Positions 17,020 to 25,396 of a stretch of DNA of 64,000 bases are shown in pieces. Position numbers and translations under genes: made by a program. Every line of letters starts with the position of its first letter. The first letter of the stretch is position 1. The notes below the pieces were generated by a model. The model was not told the origin of the DNA. It searched no databases and saw only the letters and a program-made list of their open reading frames with translations. Origin of the DNA: Ensifer adhaerens (GTDB taxonomy: Bacteria; Pseudomonadota; Alphaproteobacteria; Rhizobiales; Rhizobiaceae); NCBI GenBank assembly GCA_900215285.1, contig OCMG01000004.1, positions 2,960,001 to 3,024,000 on the forward strand, given 5' to 3'.

Positions 17020-18183
17020 TCAGTCGAGGCTGCAGTAGCGCCGACCGGATTTGCGGCTGCGCAGGTCGAAGTGGAAATGGTCTCCGTGATAGGGATCGCC
17101 GGGGCCTAGCACCGTATTGAAGTACTTGCAGGAGTCGGCGCGGACGGAATTGAGAAGTCCCTTCTGCCGGAAGGAGAAGAAGCCGGGCTTGCGCACATCG
17201 ATCCCTTCGCCATTGTTGAGAATGATCTGGCCGACATCGATCGCGTTTCCGCGTGCATGTTCCGACCACGGATTGCCCCGTTTCGAATTCATCGGGCGGC
17301 AGGAATAGGACGACATCTGCCGGATCGTGTTGACGCCGGAGAAATAGCGGATGCGCGCCGTTGGCACCAGGTCGTCGCGGACCCAGCGTGCGAAGGTGAC
17401 CGCCATGCCGCAATTGAGCTTGGCTGCAGGCAGGATCCGAACGCCGTTGATCGACTGAACCTGAACAGGGTAATCGATTCCACAGCTCGGCCCGTCTTGG
17501 ATAGCCGGGATGTCGGTATAGGAGACGCCCAGCTTCTGCAGCAATATCCGGCAGCTTTTCTCCCCGGCCGGCATGCCGCCCTGACTTTCGGGAACGGCCA
17601 TCGGGTCGCTGAAGCGTGGGATATAGGCGACCTTCTGTTCCTTTATCGCTGCGGGACGCGCCACTGCATCATCGACAGGCAGGCTACGGCTTCTGGACAC
17701 TTCGTGCAGATTGTCCGTCCCAATCCCATCCACGACCGGCGCGTCGACATCTCCCTCGACCAGTTGCGGGGTCTCTGGCGCCTTGCCGGCCGTCTTGCCC
17801 GGGAAACCGAACATCGTGTCCATGTCGATTTCGCCGGTCTGCGACGGGGCATCGGATGCCGCCGCCGCAGGGAGCGGTTGCGCCGGCTCCGCGGTCTGCG
17901 AACTCCCGGACGGCGTCGACTGCAGTGTGTCCATGACATCCTGGCGCAGACTTGCCGATTCCCGTTTGCGCTCAAGCTTGCCCACCGGCCCCTCGACGAC
18001 CGGATAGCTCACATCGCGGGAAGCGGATTTGATCGGAGCCAGCGGCACCGCGTGCGTTTTGCCGCGAGGCCCGATGTCGGCAACAGGCATCGGATCAGGG
18101 TCATAGCAACCGGAGAGCAACAGGCAGATCAGCGCCCCGACGGGTGCGCGCCGCGCGAAAGAAGTCGAGAACACCATACCCAT
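17020..18183 (-). CDS. Extensin-like lipoprotein, predicted peptidoglycan peptidase-fold
   Basis: This 387-residue protein has a lipoprotein signal peptide with lipobox LLSGC (Cys26), a low-complexity acidic and Pro-rich linker of about 170 residues, and a C-terminal extensin-like domain (about 205-387). That domain shows SCGIDYP, then SEHARGNAIDV and YHGDHFHFDL, which resemble the zinc ligands of M15/LAS D-Ala-D-Ala peptidases. A role in peptidoglycan processing is therefore likely but inferred. The protein would be tethered to a membrane by its lipid and reach across the periplasm by the linker. Confidence 0.78.
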   Translation of the reverse strand: MGMVFSTSFARRAPVGALICLLLSGCYDPDPMPVADIGPRGKTHAVPLAPIKSASRDVSYPVVEGPVGKLERKRESASLRQDVMDTLQSTPSGSSQTAEPAQPLPAAAASDAPSQTGEIDMDTMFGFPGKTAGKAPETPQLVEGDVDAPVVDGIGTDNLHEVSRSRSLPVDDAVARPAAIKEQKVAYIPRFSDPMAVPESQGGMPAGEKSCRILLQKLGVSYTDIPAIQDGPSCGIDYPVQVQSINGVRILPAAKLNCGMAVTFARWVRDDLVPTARIRYFSGVNTIRQMSSYSCRPMNSKRGNPWSEHARGNAIDVGQIILNNGEGIDVRKPGFFSFRQKGLLNSVRADSCKYFNTVLGPGDPYHGDHFHFDLRSRKSGRRYCSLD

Positions 18184-18500
18184 CTCTCTTCCAGACGCGG
18201 GATCGCAACACGCCGCCGATGTCTGTTCCCGAGTTTATTGCGAGCGCAAATTATGGCAGCCAGGCTCTTCGCCAATTCCGCCGCGACGTGTGAAAGAGGC
18301 TAGCAACGAATGGTAAATGATATCTTTCGGTCACCGGGTGGAGATAGGGATACGCCGAATGCCTGAAGGTCTGCCGCGCTCGTCGGAAGGACGGACGATG
18401 GCGAGGTGGTGCGAGCGGCAAGGCCAAACGGCCCGGCCACATGCTTCGTCGCGGCGTCGGGCAATTCCGGCCACCTTGCCCGATTGGACATCCGGAAGGG
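18184..18500. other. Intergenic region without a supported gene
   Basis: This 317-nt stretch separates the start of the extensin-like gene from the end of the beta-glucosidase gene. It should contain the promoter of the extensin-like gene. Short open frames cross it on both strands but show no family similarity or good ribosome binding site. I see no clear terminator, RNA gene or repeat. Confidence 0.6.
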
Positions 18501-20966
18501 TCAGGCGCCCACCGGCAGCTTCCACTCTTGCTCAAGGCGGAAACGGCAGGTGTGGCGAATATCCTCGGCGCTTGCGGCAATCACGGCCTCGTATTCGCCG
18601 GCATCCGCCACGAAACAGCGGGCCTCTTCGTCAAACCTGCAGAGATCGCGAAGCGTGATGCACAGGTCGAGCTGCCTGGCCTCGCCTGCCCCGAGCCTGA
18701 TCTTGCGAAACGCCCGAAGCTCCTTGTCAGGCCGCTCCACCTTGGGCGTGACAGGACGCACATAGAGCTGGACCACATCGGCTCCGGCCCGCTTTCCCGT
18801 ATTCGTGACGTTGAGCGTGACCTTGACCCCATCGTCGCCGATCGTCTCGGCGCTAATTTTGGGACGGCCCCAGGCGAAGGTCGTGTAAGACAGGCCGTGG
18901 CCGAAGGGAAAGAGCGTCCCGATATTGCGCGTGTCGTGGTGACGGTAGCCGACGAAAACGCCTTCGCGATAGTCCACATGTCCATCCTTGCCCGGATAAA
19001 CGCGCGGATCGCCGGTCGTGGCCGACGTATCCTCGAGCTTAAGCGGGAAGGTCTGCGGCAGGCGCCCCCCGGGCTCCGCAAAGCCGAAGAGAACATCGGC
19101 AATCGCGTTGCCCGCTTCCTGCCCGGGATACCAGCATTGCATGACGGCAGCCACGTCGTCGATCCACGGCATCTCTACCGGACCGCCGGTCTGCAGAATG
19201 ACGATGGTCTTCGCGTTGACCGCGGCGACGCGCGCAATCAGTTCATCCTGGCGCCCCGGCAGACGCATGTCCGGCAGGTCGTTTCCTTCCGTATCCCATT
19301 CGCCCTCGCGACCGGCGAAGATAACGGCCACGTCACAGCTTTCGGCCTTTTTCAACGCGTCTTCGAAATCGGCCTCGCCCAGTGGAAGCTCTATTCCGAT
19401 GCGGATTGCGTTCAGGTTCAGGCCTCCGTCCCCAGCCATGGGCGAACGGAATTCGGCGACGACCTGAACCGGCACGCCGGCTTCCAGCGAAACCGCGCTC
19501 CGAACCTCGTCATTGCCTGCGGTGAAATAGTTCGAGCCCCGCGTCCAGCTGTCCCAGTTCTCGATCACCTGCCGGCTGCCAACCTTCAGCCGTGAACGCC
19601 CGGCCGAAACGAGGCCGACGACATATTCTCCATTGACCTCGGGCGTGAAGGTGAAGACCAGGCGCGCGGAGAAGGCATTGATATCGAAGCTCTTGCTGAT
19701 GGGATCCATCCAGAAGCGCTCGGACATTTCGATATCCTCGGCATGAACCGGCGCACCGGACAGATCCGTGGACTTGAAATACTCGATATGGACCGGCCCG
19801 CGATGCAGCTTGACCAGGCGATTGTTGGAAACGCCCTTGACGTGAAAGATGGCATTCGAGCCGGCAAGCGCTTTCCTGATGCCTTCGAGAGGGGAAACCG
19901 AATAATGCGCGTTGATCTGCGCCGAGCCTCCTCCCATGATTCGGGCCTCGGCGGCATTGGGGCCGAGAACGGCCAGTGTACCCGTCTCCGACTTGCTGAG
20001 CGGAAGAAGGCCGTTGTTCTTGAGAAGCACCGAGCCCTCGGCGCCGGCGCGACGGATCAGCGCGCGGTGCTCAGGCCGGTCTTCTGCCACCTCTTCATGC
20101 ATTTCCGGATCGGTGAAGGCACCGGTCCAGCGAAGCAGATCAAGCATGCGGCCAGCCGATTCCCTCACCTTCGCGGCATCGATTTCACCGTTCTTCACGG
20201 CCGCCACGAGCTTCTCGCCACGATCGCGCGTCGGGCCGGGCATTTCAAGATCGAGACCTGCGGCGACGGAAGCGACCGTCGAATGCGAGCCGAACCAGTC
20301 AGACATGACGACGCCATCGAAGCCCCACTCCACGCGCAGGACCTGGGTCAGCAGCCATTGATGTTCGCTGGTGAAGGTTCCGTTCAGGCGATTGTAGGAG
20401 GACATGATGGCGCGCACGCCTGCGCGCTTCACGGCCGCTTCGAAAGGCGCCAGATAGATCTCTCGAAGCGCCCGCTCGCCGATGTCGGAAGACATCGTGA
20501 AGCGCTCGATCTCAGATTCGTTGCCGACAAAATGCTTGATCGTGGCGGCAATCCCCTCGCCCTGCACGCCTTCGATATAGCCAACGGCCATTTCGGACGT
20601 CAGATGCGGGTCTTCCGAATAGCATTCGAAATTGCGGCCGTTGAGGCTGGAGCGATGAATGTTGACGGTCGGCGCCAACAGGACGCGGGCCGACTTGGAT
20701 TTCGCCTCCTCGGCCAGGGCCTTGCCGATGGCACGCGCGAGTGCGGGATCAAAGCTGGAGCCGATGGAGATGGCGCAGGGGAAGCAGGCGGATTTGACGC
20801 CTCCGACAAGGGAGCCCGCGCCGCGTGCGCCATTGGGTCCATCGGTGACCTTGATCTTGGGTATTTTCAGCCGCGGAACCGGCACTGTCGTCCAGAAATC
20901 GGCACCAGAAAGCAGGGCCACCTGCTCCTCGAGTGTCATCTTCGCCAGCAGGGTGTCTACGGCCAA
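18501..20966 (-). CDS. GH3 beta-glucosidase with PA14 domain
   Basis: This 821-residue enzyme hydrolyses terminal beta-glucosides. The GH3 N-terminal barrel holds the substrate loop KVTDGPNGARG, KHFVGNE and the nucleophile Asp (about 223) in VVMSDWFG. The GH3 C-terminal sandwich is interrupted by a PA14-type insert (about 385-530), and a fibronectin-III-like domain ends the protein. Length and order match the Agrobacterium cbg-1/B3A type. No signal peptide is seen, so it is probably cytosolic. The TTG at 20966 is chosen because AGGAGGT lies 4 nt upstream; the ATG nine codons earlier has no such site. Confidence 0.9.
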   Translation of the reverse strand: MAVDTLLAKMTLEEQVALLSGADFWTTVPVPRLKIPKIKVTDGPNGARGAGSLVGGVKSACFPCAISIGSSFDPALARAIGKALAEEAKSKSARVLLAPTVNIHRSSLNGRNFECYSEDPHLTSEMAVGYIEGVQGEGIAATIKHFVGNESEIERFTMSSDIGERALREIYLAPFEAAVKRAGVRAIMSSYNRLNGTFTSEHQWLLTQVLRVEWGFDGVVMSDWFGSHSTVASVAAGLDLEMPGPTRDRGEKLVAAVKNGEIDAAKVRESAGRMLDLLRWTGAFTDPEMHEEVAEDRPEHRALIRRAGAEGSVLLKNNGLLPLSKSETGTLAVLGPNAAEARIMGGGSAQINAHYSVSPLEGIRKALAGSNAIFHVKGVSNNRLVKLHRGPVHIEYFKSTDLSGAPVHAEDIEMSERFWMDPISKSFDINAFSARLVFTFTPEVNGEYVVGLVSAGRSRLKVGSRQVIENWDSWTRGSNYFTAGNDEVRSAVSLEAGVPVQVVAEFRSPMAGDGGLNLNAIRIGIELPLGEADFEDALKKAESCDVAVIFAGREGEWDTEGNDLPDMRLPGRQDELIARVAAVNAKTIVILQTGGPVEMPWIDDVAAVMQCWYPGQEAGNAIADVLFGFAEPGGRLPQTFPLKLEDTSATTGDPRVYPGKDGHVDYREGVFVGYRHHDTRNIGTLFPFGHGLSYTTFAWGRPKISAETIGDDGVKVTLNVTNTGKRAGADVVQLYVRPVTPKVERPDKELRAFRKIRLGAGEARQLDLCITLRDLCRFDEEARCFVADAGEYEAVIAASAEDIRHTCRFRLEQEWKLPVGA

Positions 20967-20968
20967 TG

Positions 20969-20979
20969 CTACCTCCTGC
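20969..20979 (-). promoter_or_regulatory. Strong ribosome binding site fixing a TTG start
   Basis: On the minus strand, CAGGAGGT sits directly before AGCA and the TTG codon at 20966. It decides the beta-glucosidase start in favour of TTG over an upstream ATG at 20993. Confidence 0.75.
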
Positions 20980-21148
20980 CGCTGACGCGGCATGTCAGTT
21001 TCAGTTATGAGCTAAAACGTTTCAGGGACGCTTTGTTTAACCGCATCGACTGGTCATTTCAATCTTGAGGCGGAAGGAGCTGCCTCGAAATTGACTTGTA
21101 TGCCATGTCAAGCAATCCTCAACGCCTTGAAGAATCGTGGAGAATGAG

Positions 21149-21538
21149 ATGCCGGAGACGCTCGGACCGAAGGGTGAATTGACGCTGAGAACGCTAGCCA
21201 TGCCGGGCGATGCCAACGCCGCCGGCGACATTTTCGGCGGCTGGGTCATGGCGCAGATGGATCTGGCCTGCGGTATTCGAGCAGCCGAACGCGCGCGGGG
21301 TCGCGTTGTGACTGCCGCCGTCAAGGAAATGGCCTTCGCCATGCCAGTGAAGATCGGCGACACGCTCTGCATCTATTCCGACATCCAGGCCGTGGGGCGC
21401 ACCTCCATTACGCTGAACATCGAAGTCTGGGCGCAGCGCTACCTGTCCGATCGAATGGAAAAGGTGACCAACGCGATCTTCATCATGGTGGCGCTGGACA
21501 AGAACGGCAGACCGACACCCGTGCCTCCGGAAGCGTGA
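21149..21538 (+). CDS. YciA-like acyl-CoA thioesterase
   Basis: This 129-residue hot-dog-fold enzyme hydrolyses acyl-CoA thioesters. The family signature GDANAAGDIFGGWVMAQMD lies near residues 19-37, with the catalytic acidic residue in MD. ATG 21149 follows GGAG by seven nt; GTG at 21137 is an alternative four codons upstream. The P450 gene starts 10 nt after the stop, so both are probably expressed together. Confidence 0.88.
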   Translation: MPETLGPKGELTLRTLAMPGDANAAGDIFGGWVMAQMDLACGIRAAERARGRVVTAAVKEMAFAMPVKIGDTLCIYSDIQAVGRTSITLNIEVWAQRYLSDRMEKVTNAIFIMVALDKNGRPTPVPPEA

Positions 21539-21548
21539 GGCTCAGTCC

Positions 21549-22787
21549 GTGCTGGAGTTTCTGTCGATCGACAAGGCGAACGCCGAGGTCTCCCTCGATG
21601 TCCGCAATCCCGCTTTCTACCAGAATCCCAATTCCGCCTACGCGGCGCTGATCGAACTCGGTCCCGCCTTTTACTGGCGCGAGCAGCAGCAATGGTATTT
21701 CACCGGCTACGACGCGGTGAACGGACTTCTGCGCGACCGTCGATTCGGACGCCAGATCACTCATGTGATGAGTCGCGAAGAAGCTGGACTTGGGGCCGCA
21801 GATCCGAGACTCGCCGATTTCGACCGGGCCGAGTCGAAATCGCTGCTGGAACTCGAGCCGCCGGAGCACACGCGGCTGCGCACGCTGGTCAATCGCGCTT
21901 TCGTTTCGCGCCACATCGAAAAGCTGCGGCCACAGATAGGCGCACTCGCTCATGACCTGATCGACGGGTTCGGTCCCCGCGGCGAAGTCGAACTGCTTGG
22001 CGCCTTTGCCGAGATCGTTCCGGTAACCGTCATCGCCCGCATGATCGGGGTTCCGGACGACATGTGCCGACAATTGCTCGACTGGTCGCACGACTATGTT
22101 CGCATGTACCAGTTCGGCCGCTCTGCTGACGATGAGGCCCGCGCCAACAGGGCAGCGAAGGAATTTGCCGATTACGTCCTGAAACTCGCCGCCGAAAAGC
22201 GCGCGAACCCGCAGGACGATCTGCTGAGCTTGATGGTCCAGCCGGCCCGCGACGGACAATACCTGACCGAAGAGGAACTCGTTTCCACGACGATCGTGCT
22301 CCTCAATGCCGGCCACGAGGCAACCGTTCACCAGATCGGCAACGCCGTGAACACCATCCTGAAGAGCGGCCTCGACCCCAGGTCACTCACCAGTGACGAA
22401 GTGAAGACCGAGCGACTGGTCGAGGAGTGTTTCCGCATTTCCGCCCCCGTGCATATTTTCGAGCGTTGGGCGCTTGAGGATGTCGAGATACACGGGCTTG
22501 GCTTCACGAAGGGCGACAAAATCGGGTTGATCCTTGCCGCCGCCAATCTGGACCCGGCGAGGTTTACGGATCCCCTTTCCTTCCGACCGGAGCGCAACGA
22601 GGGGCAGAATCTCTCGTTTGGCGCAGGCATACATTTCTGCATCGGTGCGCCGCTGGCGCGACTGGAGTTGAACACCGTGCTGCCGATCCTCTTCGAGCGC
22701 CTGCCCGGGCTACGGCTGGCGGAAGAGCCGCAGGTCAAGGATGTCTATCATTTTCATGGCCTGGAGAGCCTGAAGCTTTCATGGTGA
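21549..22787 (+). CDS. Cytochrome P450
   Basis: This is a 412-residue soluble bacterial P450 monooxygenase. The I-helix oxygen-activation motif appears as LNAGHEATVHQIGN, where the usual acid-Thr pair reads E-A-T. The K-helix ExxR is ECFR. The heme-binding loop is LSFGAGIHFCIGAPLARLE with the proximal Cys at about 364. Substrate and redox partner are unknown, and no ferredoxin gene is adjacent. It starts with GTG 10 nt after the thioesterase stop. Its last 53 nt overlap the end of the convergent LysR gene. Confidence 0.9.
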   Translation: MLEFLSIDKANAEVSLDVRNPAFYQNPNSAYAALIELGPAFYWREQQQWYFTGYDAVNGLLRDRRFGRQITHVMSREEAGLGAADPRLADFDRAESKSLLELEPPEHTRLRTLVNRAFVSRHIEKLRPQIGALAHDLIDGFGPRGEVELLGAFAEIVPVTVIARMIGVPDDMCRQLLDWSHDYVRMYQFGRSADDEARANRAAKEFADYVLKLAAEKRANPQDDLLSLMVQPARDGQYLTEEELVSTTIVLLNAGHEATVHQIGNAVNTILKSGLDPRSLTSDEVKTERLVEECFRISAPVHIFERWALEDVEIHGLGFTKGDKIGLILAAANLDPARFTDPLSFRPERNEGQNLSFGAGIHFCIGAPLARLELNTVLPILFERLPGLRLAEEPQVKDVYHFHGLESLKLSW

Positions 22788-23661
22788 CCTCGCGGGCGAG
22801 GTCAAGCCACGCCTTGGCGGCAAAGGAGAGATAGCCGCCTCGACGCCACACCCAGGCCATATGCCAGGTCATTGCGGGCGAACGGACGGGAATATGAACG
22901 ACGCCCGGGCGGACGCGCAGGTCGGCAATCAGTCGAGGCAGGAAGCCCACTCCGAGCCCTGCACCGACAAGCTCCACAATGAAATTGATCTGGCCGCTGC
23001 GCGCCGCGATCGTCGGTTCGAAACCTGCCTCGCGACAGCCTTCCAGGATGATCGGATTCAGCGCAAAGCCGCTGTCGAAGAAGATGAGCGGCATGTCCTT
23101 CAGCTCCGCAAGCGCGATCTCCGCTCTCGTCGCCAAAGGCTGGCCCTGCGCGATGAGGACGTGAAGCGGTTCGCGCGTCACCTCCTGCCAGTCCAGTGCC
23201 TCCGGCACCGGCAGGAGAGATGCACCGAGATCGACCTCCCCCGCCAGCACCATTTCCTCCAGCCTCCGGCTGCCATGCTCGACCAGTTGGATTTCAATAT
23301 CGGGGTGGCGATTGCGATATGCGGCGAAGATTGGGGCGAACAGGATGTCGCTGCCGATCGGCGGCAGGCCAAGGCGCAGCGCACCGCGCTTCAGCCCCTT
23401 GAGTTCAGAAAGTTCCGTCAGAAGGTCTTCCCGTTGCGCCAGCATGGTCTGCGCATGCCGAAGAGCCACCCGTCCCGCATCCGTCAAGGCGGGCCTGTGG
23501 GCGGACCTGTCGATGAGCGCGAAGCCCAGGTCGTCCTCCAGTTGCCGCACGACCTTGCTGACGGCGGATTGCGTCAGAAAGACCGCCTTGGCGGCCTGCG
23601 AGAAGCCGCCCTGTCGTATGACCTCGGTGAAGATGCGCAAGGCCCGCAGATCCAGGTCCAT
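22735..23661 (-). CDS. LysR-family transcriptional regulator, CidR-like by context
   Basis: This 308-residue regulator has an N-terminal winged HTH (residues 1-60: FSQAAKAVFLTQSAVSKVVRQLE) and a type-2 periplasmic-binding-protein-like effector domain (about 90-295). It is divergent from lrgA-lrgB across 96 nt. In Gram-positive bacteria a LysR protein, CidR, controls cid/lrg operons, so control of the neighbouring lrgAB here is a reasonable inference. Its 3' end overlaps the P450 gene by 53 nt on the opposite strand. Confidence 0.87.
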   Translation of the reverse strand: MDLDLRALRIFTEVIRQGGFSQAAKAVFLTQSAVSKVVRQLEDDLGFALIDRSAHRPALTDAGRVALRHAQTMLAQREDLLTELSELKGLKRGALRLGLPPIGSDILFAPIFAAYRNRHPDIEIQLVEHGSRRLEEMVLAGEVDLGASLLPVPEALDWQEVTREPLHVLIAQGQPLATRAEIALAELKDMPLIFFDSGFALNPIILEGCREAGFEPTIAARSGQINFIVELVGAGLGVGFLPRLIADLRVRPGVVHIPVRSPAMTWHMAWVWRRGGYLSFAAKAWLDLAREVTMKASGSPGHENDRHP

Positions 23662-23757
23662 TCCTATTCCAATTCGGACTTATATTCATGAGAGCAATTC
23701 ATTTTACTCATATCGCAACGCAGCATATATTTCCAGCACGAAATCAGGAGCCGCACG

Positions 23758-24180
23758 ATGACAACGCGCCAGATCAAACTCTCCGTCCGCAGGATGATGC
23801 ATGTCAGCCCCGTGATGCAGATCGGCCTGCTCATTCTTATCTGGCAGGCCGGTGAGGCAGTCGTCCACCTGCTGAACCTGCCGGTTCCCGGCAGTGTGAT
23901 CGGTCTTTTCTTGGTGCTCGCTCTGCTGGCGACGGGACGCATCAACGTCGTCAGCCTCCGCAGTGGCGCGAAGTTCCTTCTCGCTGAAATGCTGCTCTTC
24001 TTCATTCCGGCGGTGCTCGCCGTCCTCGACCATCGGGAGTTTCTCGGGCTTCTGGGCCTGAAGATATTCGCCGTCATTCTGATCGGTGCGATCATGGTGA
24101 TGGTCGTGACGGCGCTTGCCGTCGACTTCAGCTATCGCTTGATGATGCGGTTGGGAGACCATCATGCCCGCGCTCGGTGA
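23758..24180 (+). CDS. CidA/LrgA family holin-like membrane protein
   Basis: This 140-residue protein has four hydrophobic segments and the family pattern LPVPGSVIGLFLVLALL near residue 40 and FFIPAVLAVLDH near 80. The family is described as holin-like and linked to autolysis, overflow metabolism or pyruvate/small-acid transport together with LrgB. AGGAG precedes the start. It overlaps the downstream lrgB gene by 17 nt. Confidence 0.85.
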   Translation: MTTRQIKLSVRRMMHVSPVMQIGLLILIWQAGEAVVHLLNLPVPGSVIGLFLVLALLATGRINVVSLRSGAKFLLAEMLLFFIPAVLAVLDHREFLGLLGLKIFAVILIGAIMVMVVTALAVDFSYRLMMRLGDHHARAR

Positions 24181-24865
24181 AACCATCCTGGCCGCCATTT
24201 TCTGGCCGGCTGTAACGATCGGCGTCTATCTGGCGGCCCGTCAGGTCTATCGGCGCTGGTCGAGCCCGTGGCTGTCGCCGCTGCTGGTTGCTCCGGTCGT
24301 TCTCATCATCCTGGCGCTGATCCTGAAGCAAAGCTACGCACAATATATTCACGTCACGCATTGGCTGGTCGCCATGCTTGGCCCGGCAACGGTCGCCTTC
24401 GCGGTTCCTATCTACGAGCAGCGCGCCACGATCCGTCGCTACTGGCCGGCACTGGCGTTCGGCGTCGTCATTGGAAGCACGACGGCCATGGTCACCGCCT
24501 GGGGACTGGCAAGTCTGCTGAGCATTGACGGTACGTTACGGCTCAGCCTTATGGCGCGGTCTTTCAGCACGCCCTTTGCGATGACTGTTTCGAAGGACAT
24601 CGGCGGCGTGCCGGACCTGACCGCCATATTCGTGGTCGTGACGGGTGTCTTCGGAGCCGCGCTGGGCGATCTCCTGATGAATGTCCTGCCACTCAAGTCC
24701 GCGATGGCGCGGGGCGCGCTCTTTGGGATGGGGGCCCATGGCGCCGGCGTTGCGCGCGCCAGCCAGATCGGCAACGAGGAAGGTTCGATCGCCAGTCTGG
24801 TCATGGTTCTCGTCGGTCTCGTGAACGTGCTTTTCGCGCCAGTGCTGAGCCTCCTGCTGCGCTAG
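24164..24865 (+). CDS. CidB/LrgB family membrane protein
   Basis: This 233-residue protein has about seven hydrophobic segments and the LrgB family motifs SFSTPFAMTVSKDIGGVPDLTA near residue 128 and GMGAHGAGVARASQIGNEEG near 188. It acts with the LrgA-type partner encoded upstream. The start is preceded by GGGAG inside the lrgA gene, which implies coupled translation. The pair and the divergent LysR gene form one regulatory unit. Confidence 0.88.
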   Translation: MPALGETILAAIFWPAVTIGVYLAARQVYRRWSSPWLSPLLVAPVVLIILALILKQSYAQYIHVTHWLVAMLGPATVAFAVPIYEQRATIRRYWPALAFGVVIGSTTAMVTAWGLASLLSIDGTLRLSLMARSFSTPFAMTVSKDIGGVPDLTAIFVVVTGVFGAALGDLLMNVLPLKSAMARGALFGMGAHGAGVARASQIGNEEGSIASLVMVLVGLVNVLFAPVLSLLLR

Positions 24866-24898
24866 ACCCTTCGCGCAGCTGGCAGGCGGAAACCTTGG

Positions 24899-25318
24899 TC
24901 AAGACGCACGGACGTCGGCTTGCTCAACCTCTTGCGCCCGCTCCTCCTGCTCTTCGCCGATGGCCTCGGCGCGGGCCTCAAGCTGCTTTTTCAGCTTGTC
25001 CAGCTCGCGCTCATCCAGCTTTTCGACCCCGACAAGTTTGTTTTGCGCCGCGCCGACCAGAATGAGTTCATCCAGCTTGGCCTGGATCGCCTCGCTGTCT
25101 CGGTTCTGTGAATTCTGCAGCACGAAGATCATGAGAAAGGTGATGATCGTCGTCGACGTATTGATGACCAGTTGCCAGACATCCGAGAAGCCGAAGAGCG
25201 GGCCTGTCGCCGCCCAGGCGACGACGAGAACGACGGCCAGAACGAAGGTCGCGGGTTTACCCGCGAGTTTCGATGTCTTGGTTGCAAATTTCGAAAAGAG
25301 TTTGGTGACGTCCGGCAT
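24899..25318 (-). CDS. Low-affinity iron permease family protein
   Basis: This 139-residue protein has two hydrophobic segments (about 24-44 and 47-66) and a long charged helix (about 75-139) with heptad character. It matches the Iron_permease family named after yeast Fet4 (WAATGPLFGFSDVWQLVINT and FLMIFVLQNSQNRD). Bacterial members are much shorter than Fet4, and iron transport by them has not been firmly shown. It converges on lrgB. Confidence 0.75.
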   Translation of the reverse strand: MPDVTKLFSKFATKTSKLAGKPATFVLAVVLVVAWAATGPLFGFSDVWQLVINTSTTIITFLMIFVLQNSQNRDSEAIQAKLDELILVGAAQNKLVGVEKLDERELDKLKKQLEARAEAIGEEQEERAQEVEQADVRAS

Positions 25319-25396
25319 GATCTGTTTCTCTCCTGGGTCTTAAGTCCCGGGAATCAAACTCGATCTTTCTGCGCTTGTTCCATTATGCTCTTCATA

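Noticed and set aside
18317..18658. 113-codon plus-strand frame in the intergenic region before the GH3 gene end
   Set aside because: It is Arg-rich, without family similarity, and half of it is antisense to the beta-glucosidase.
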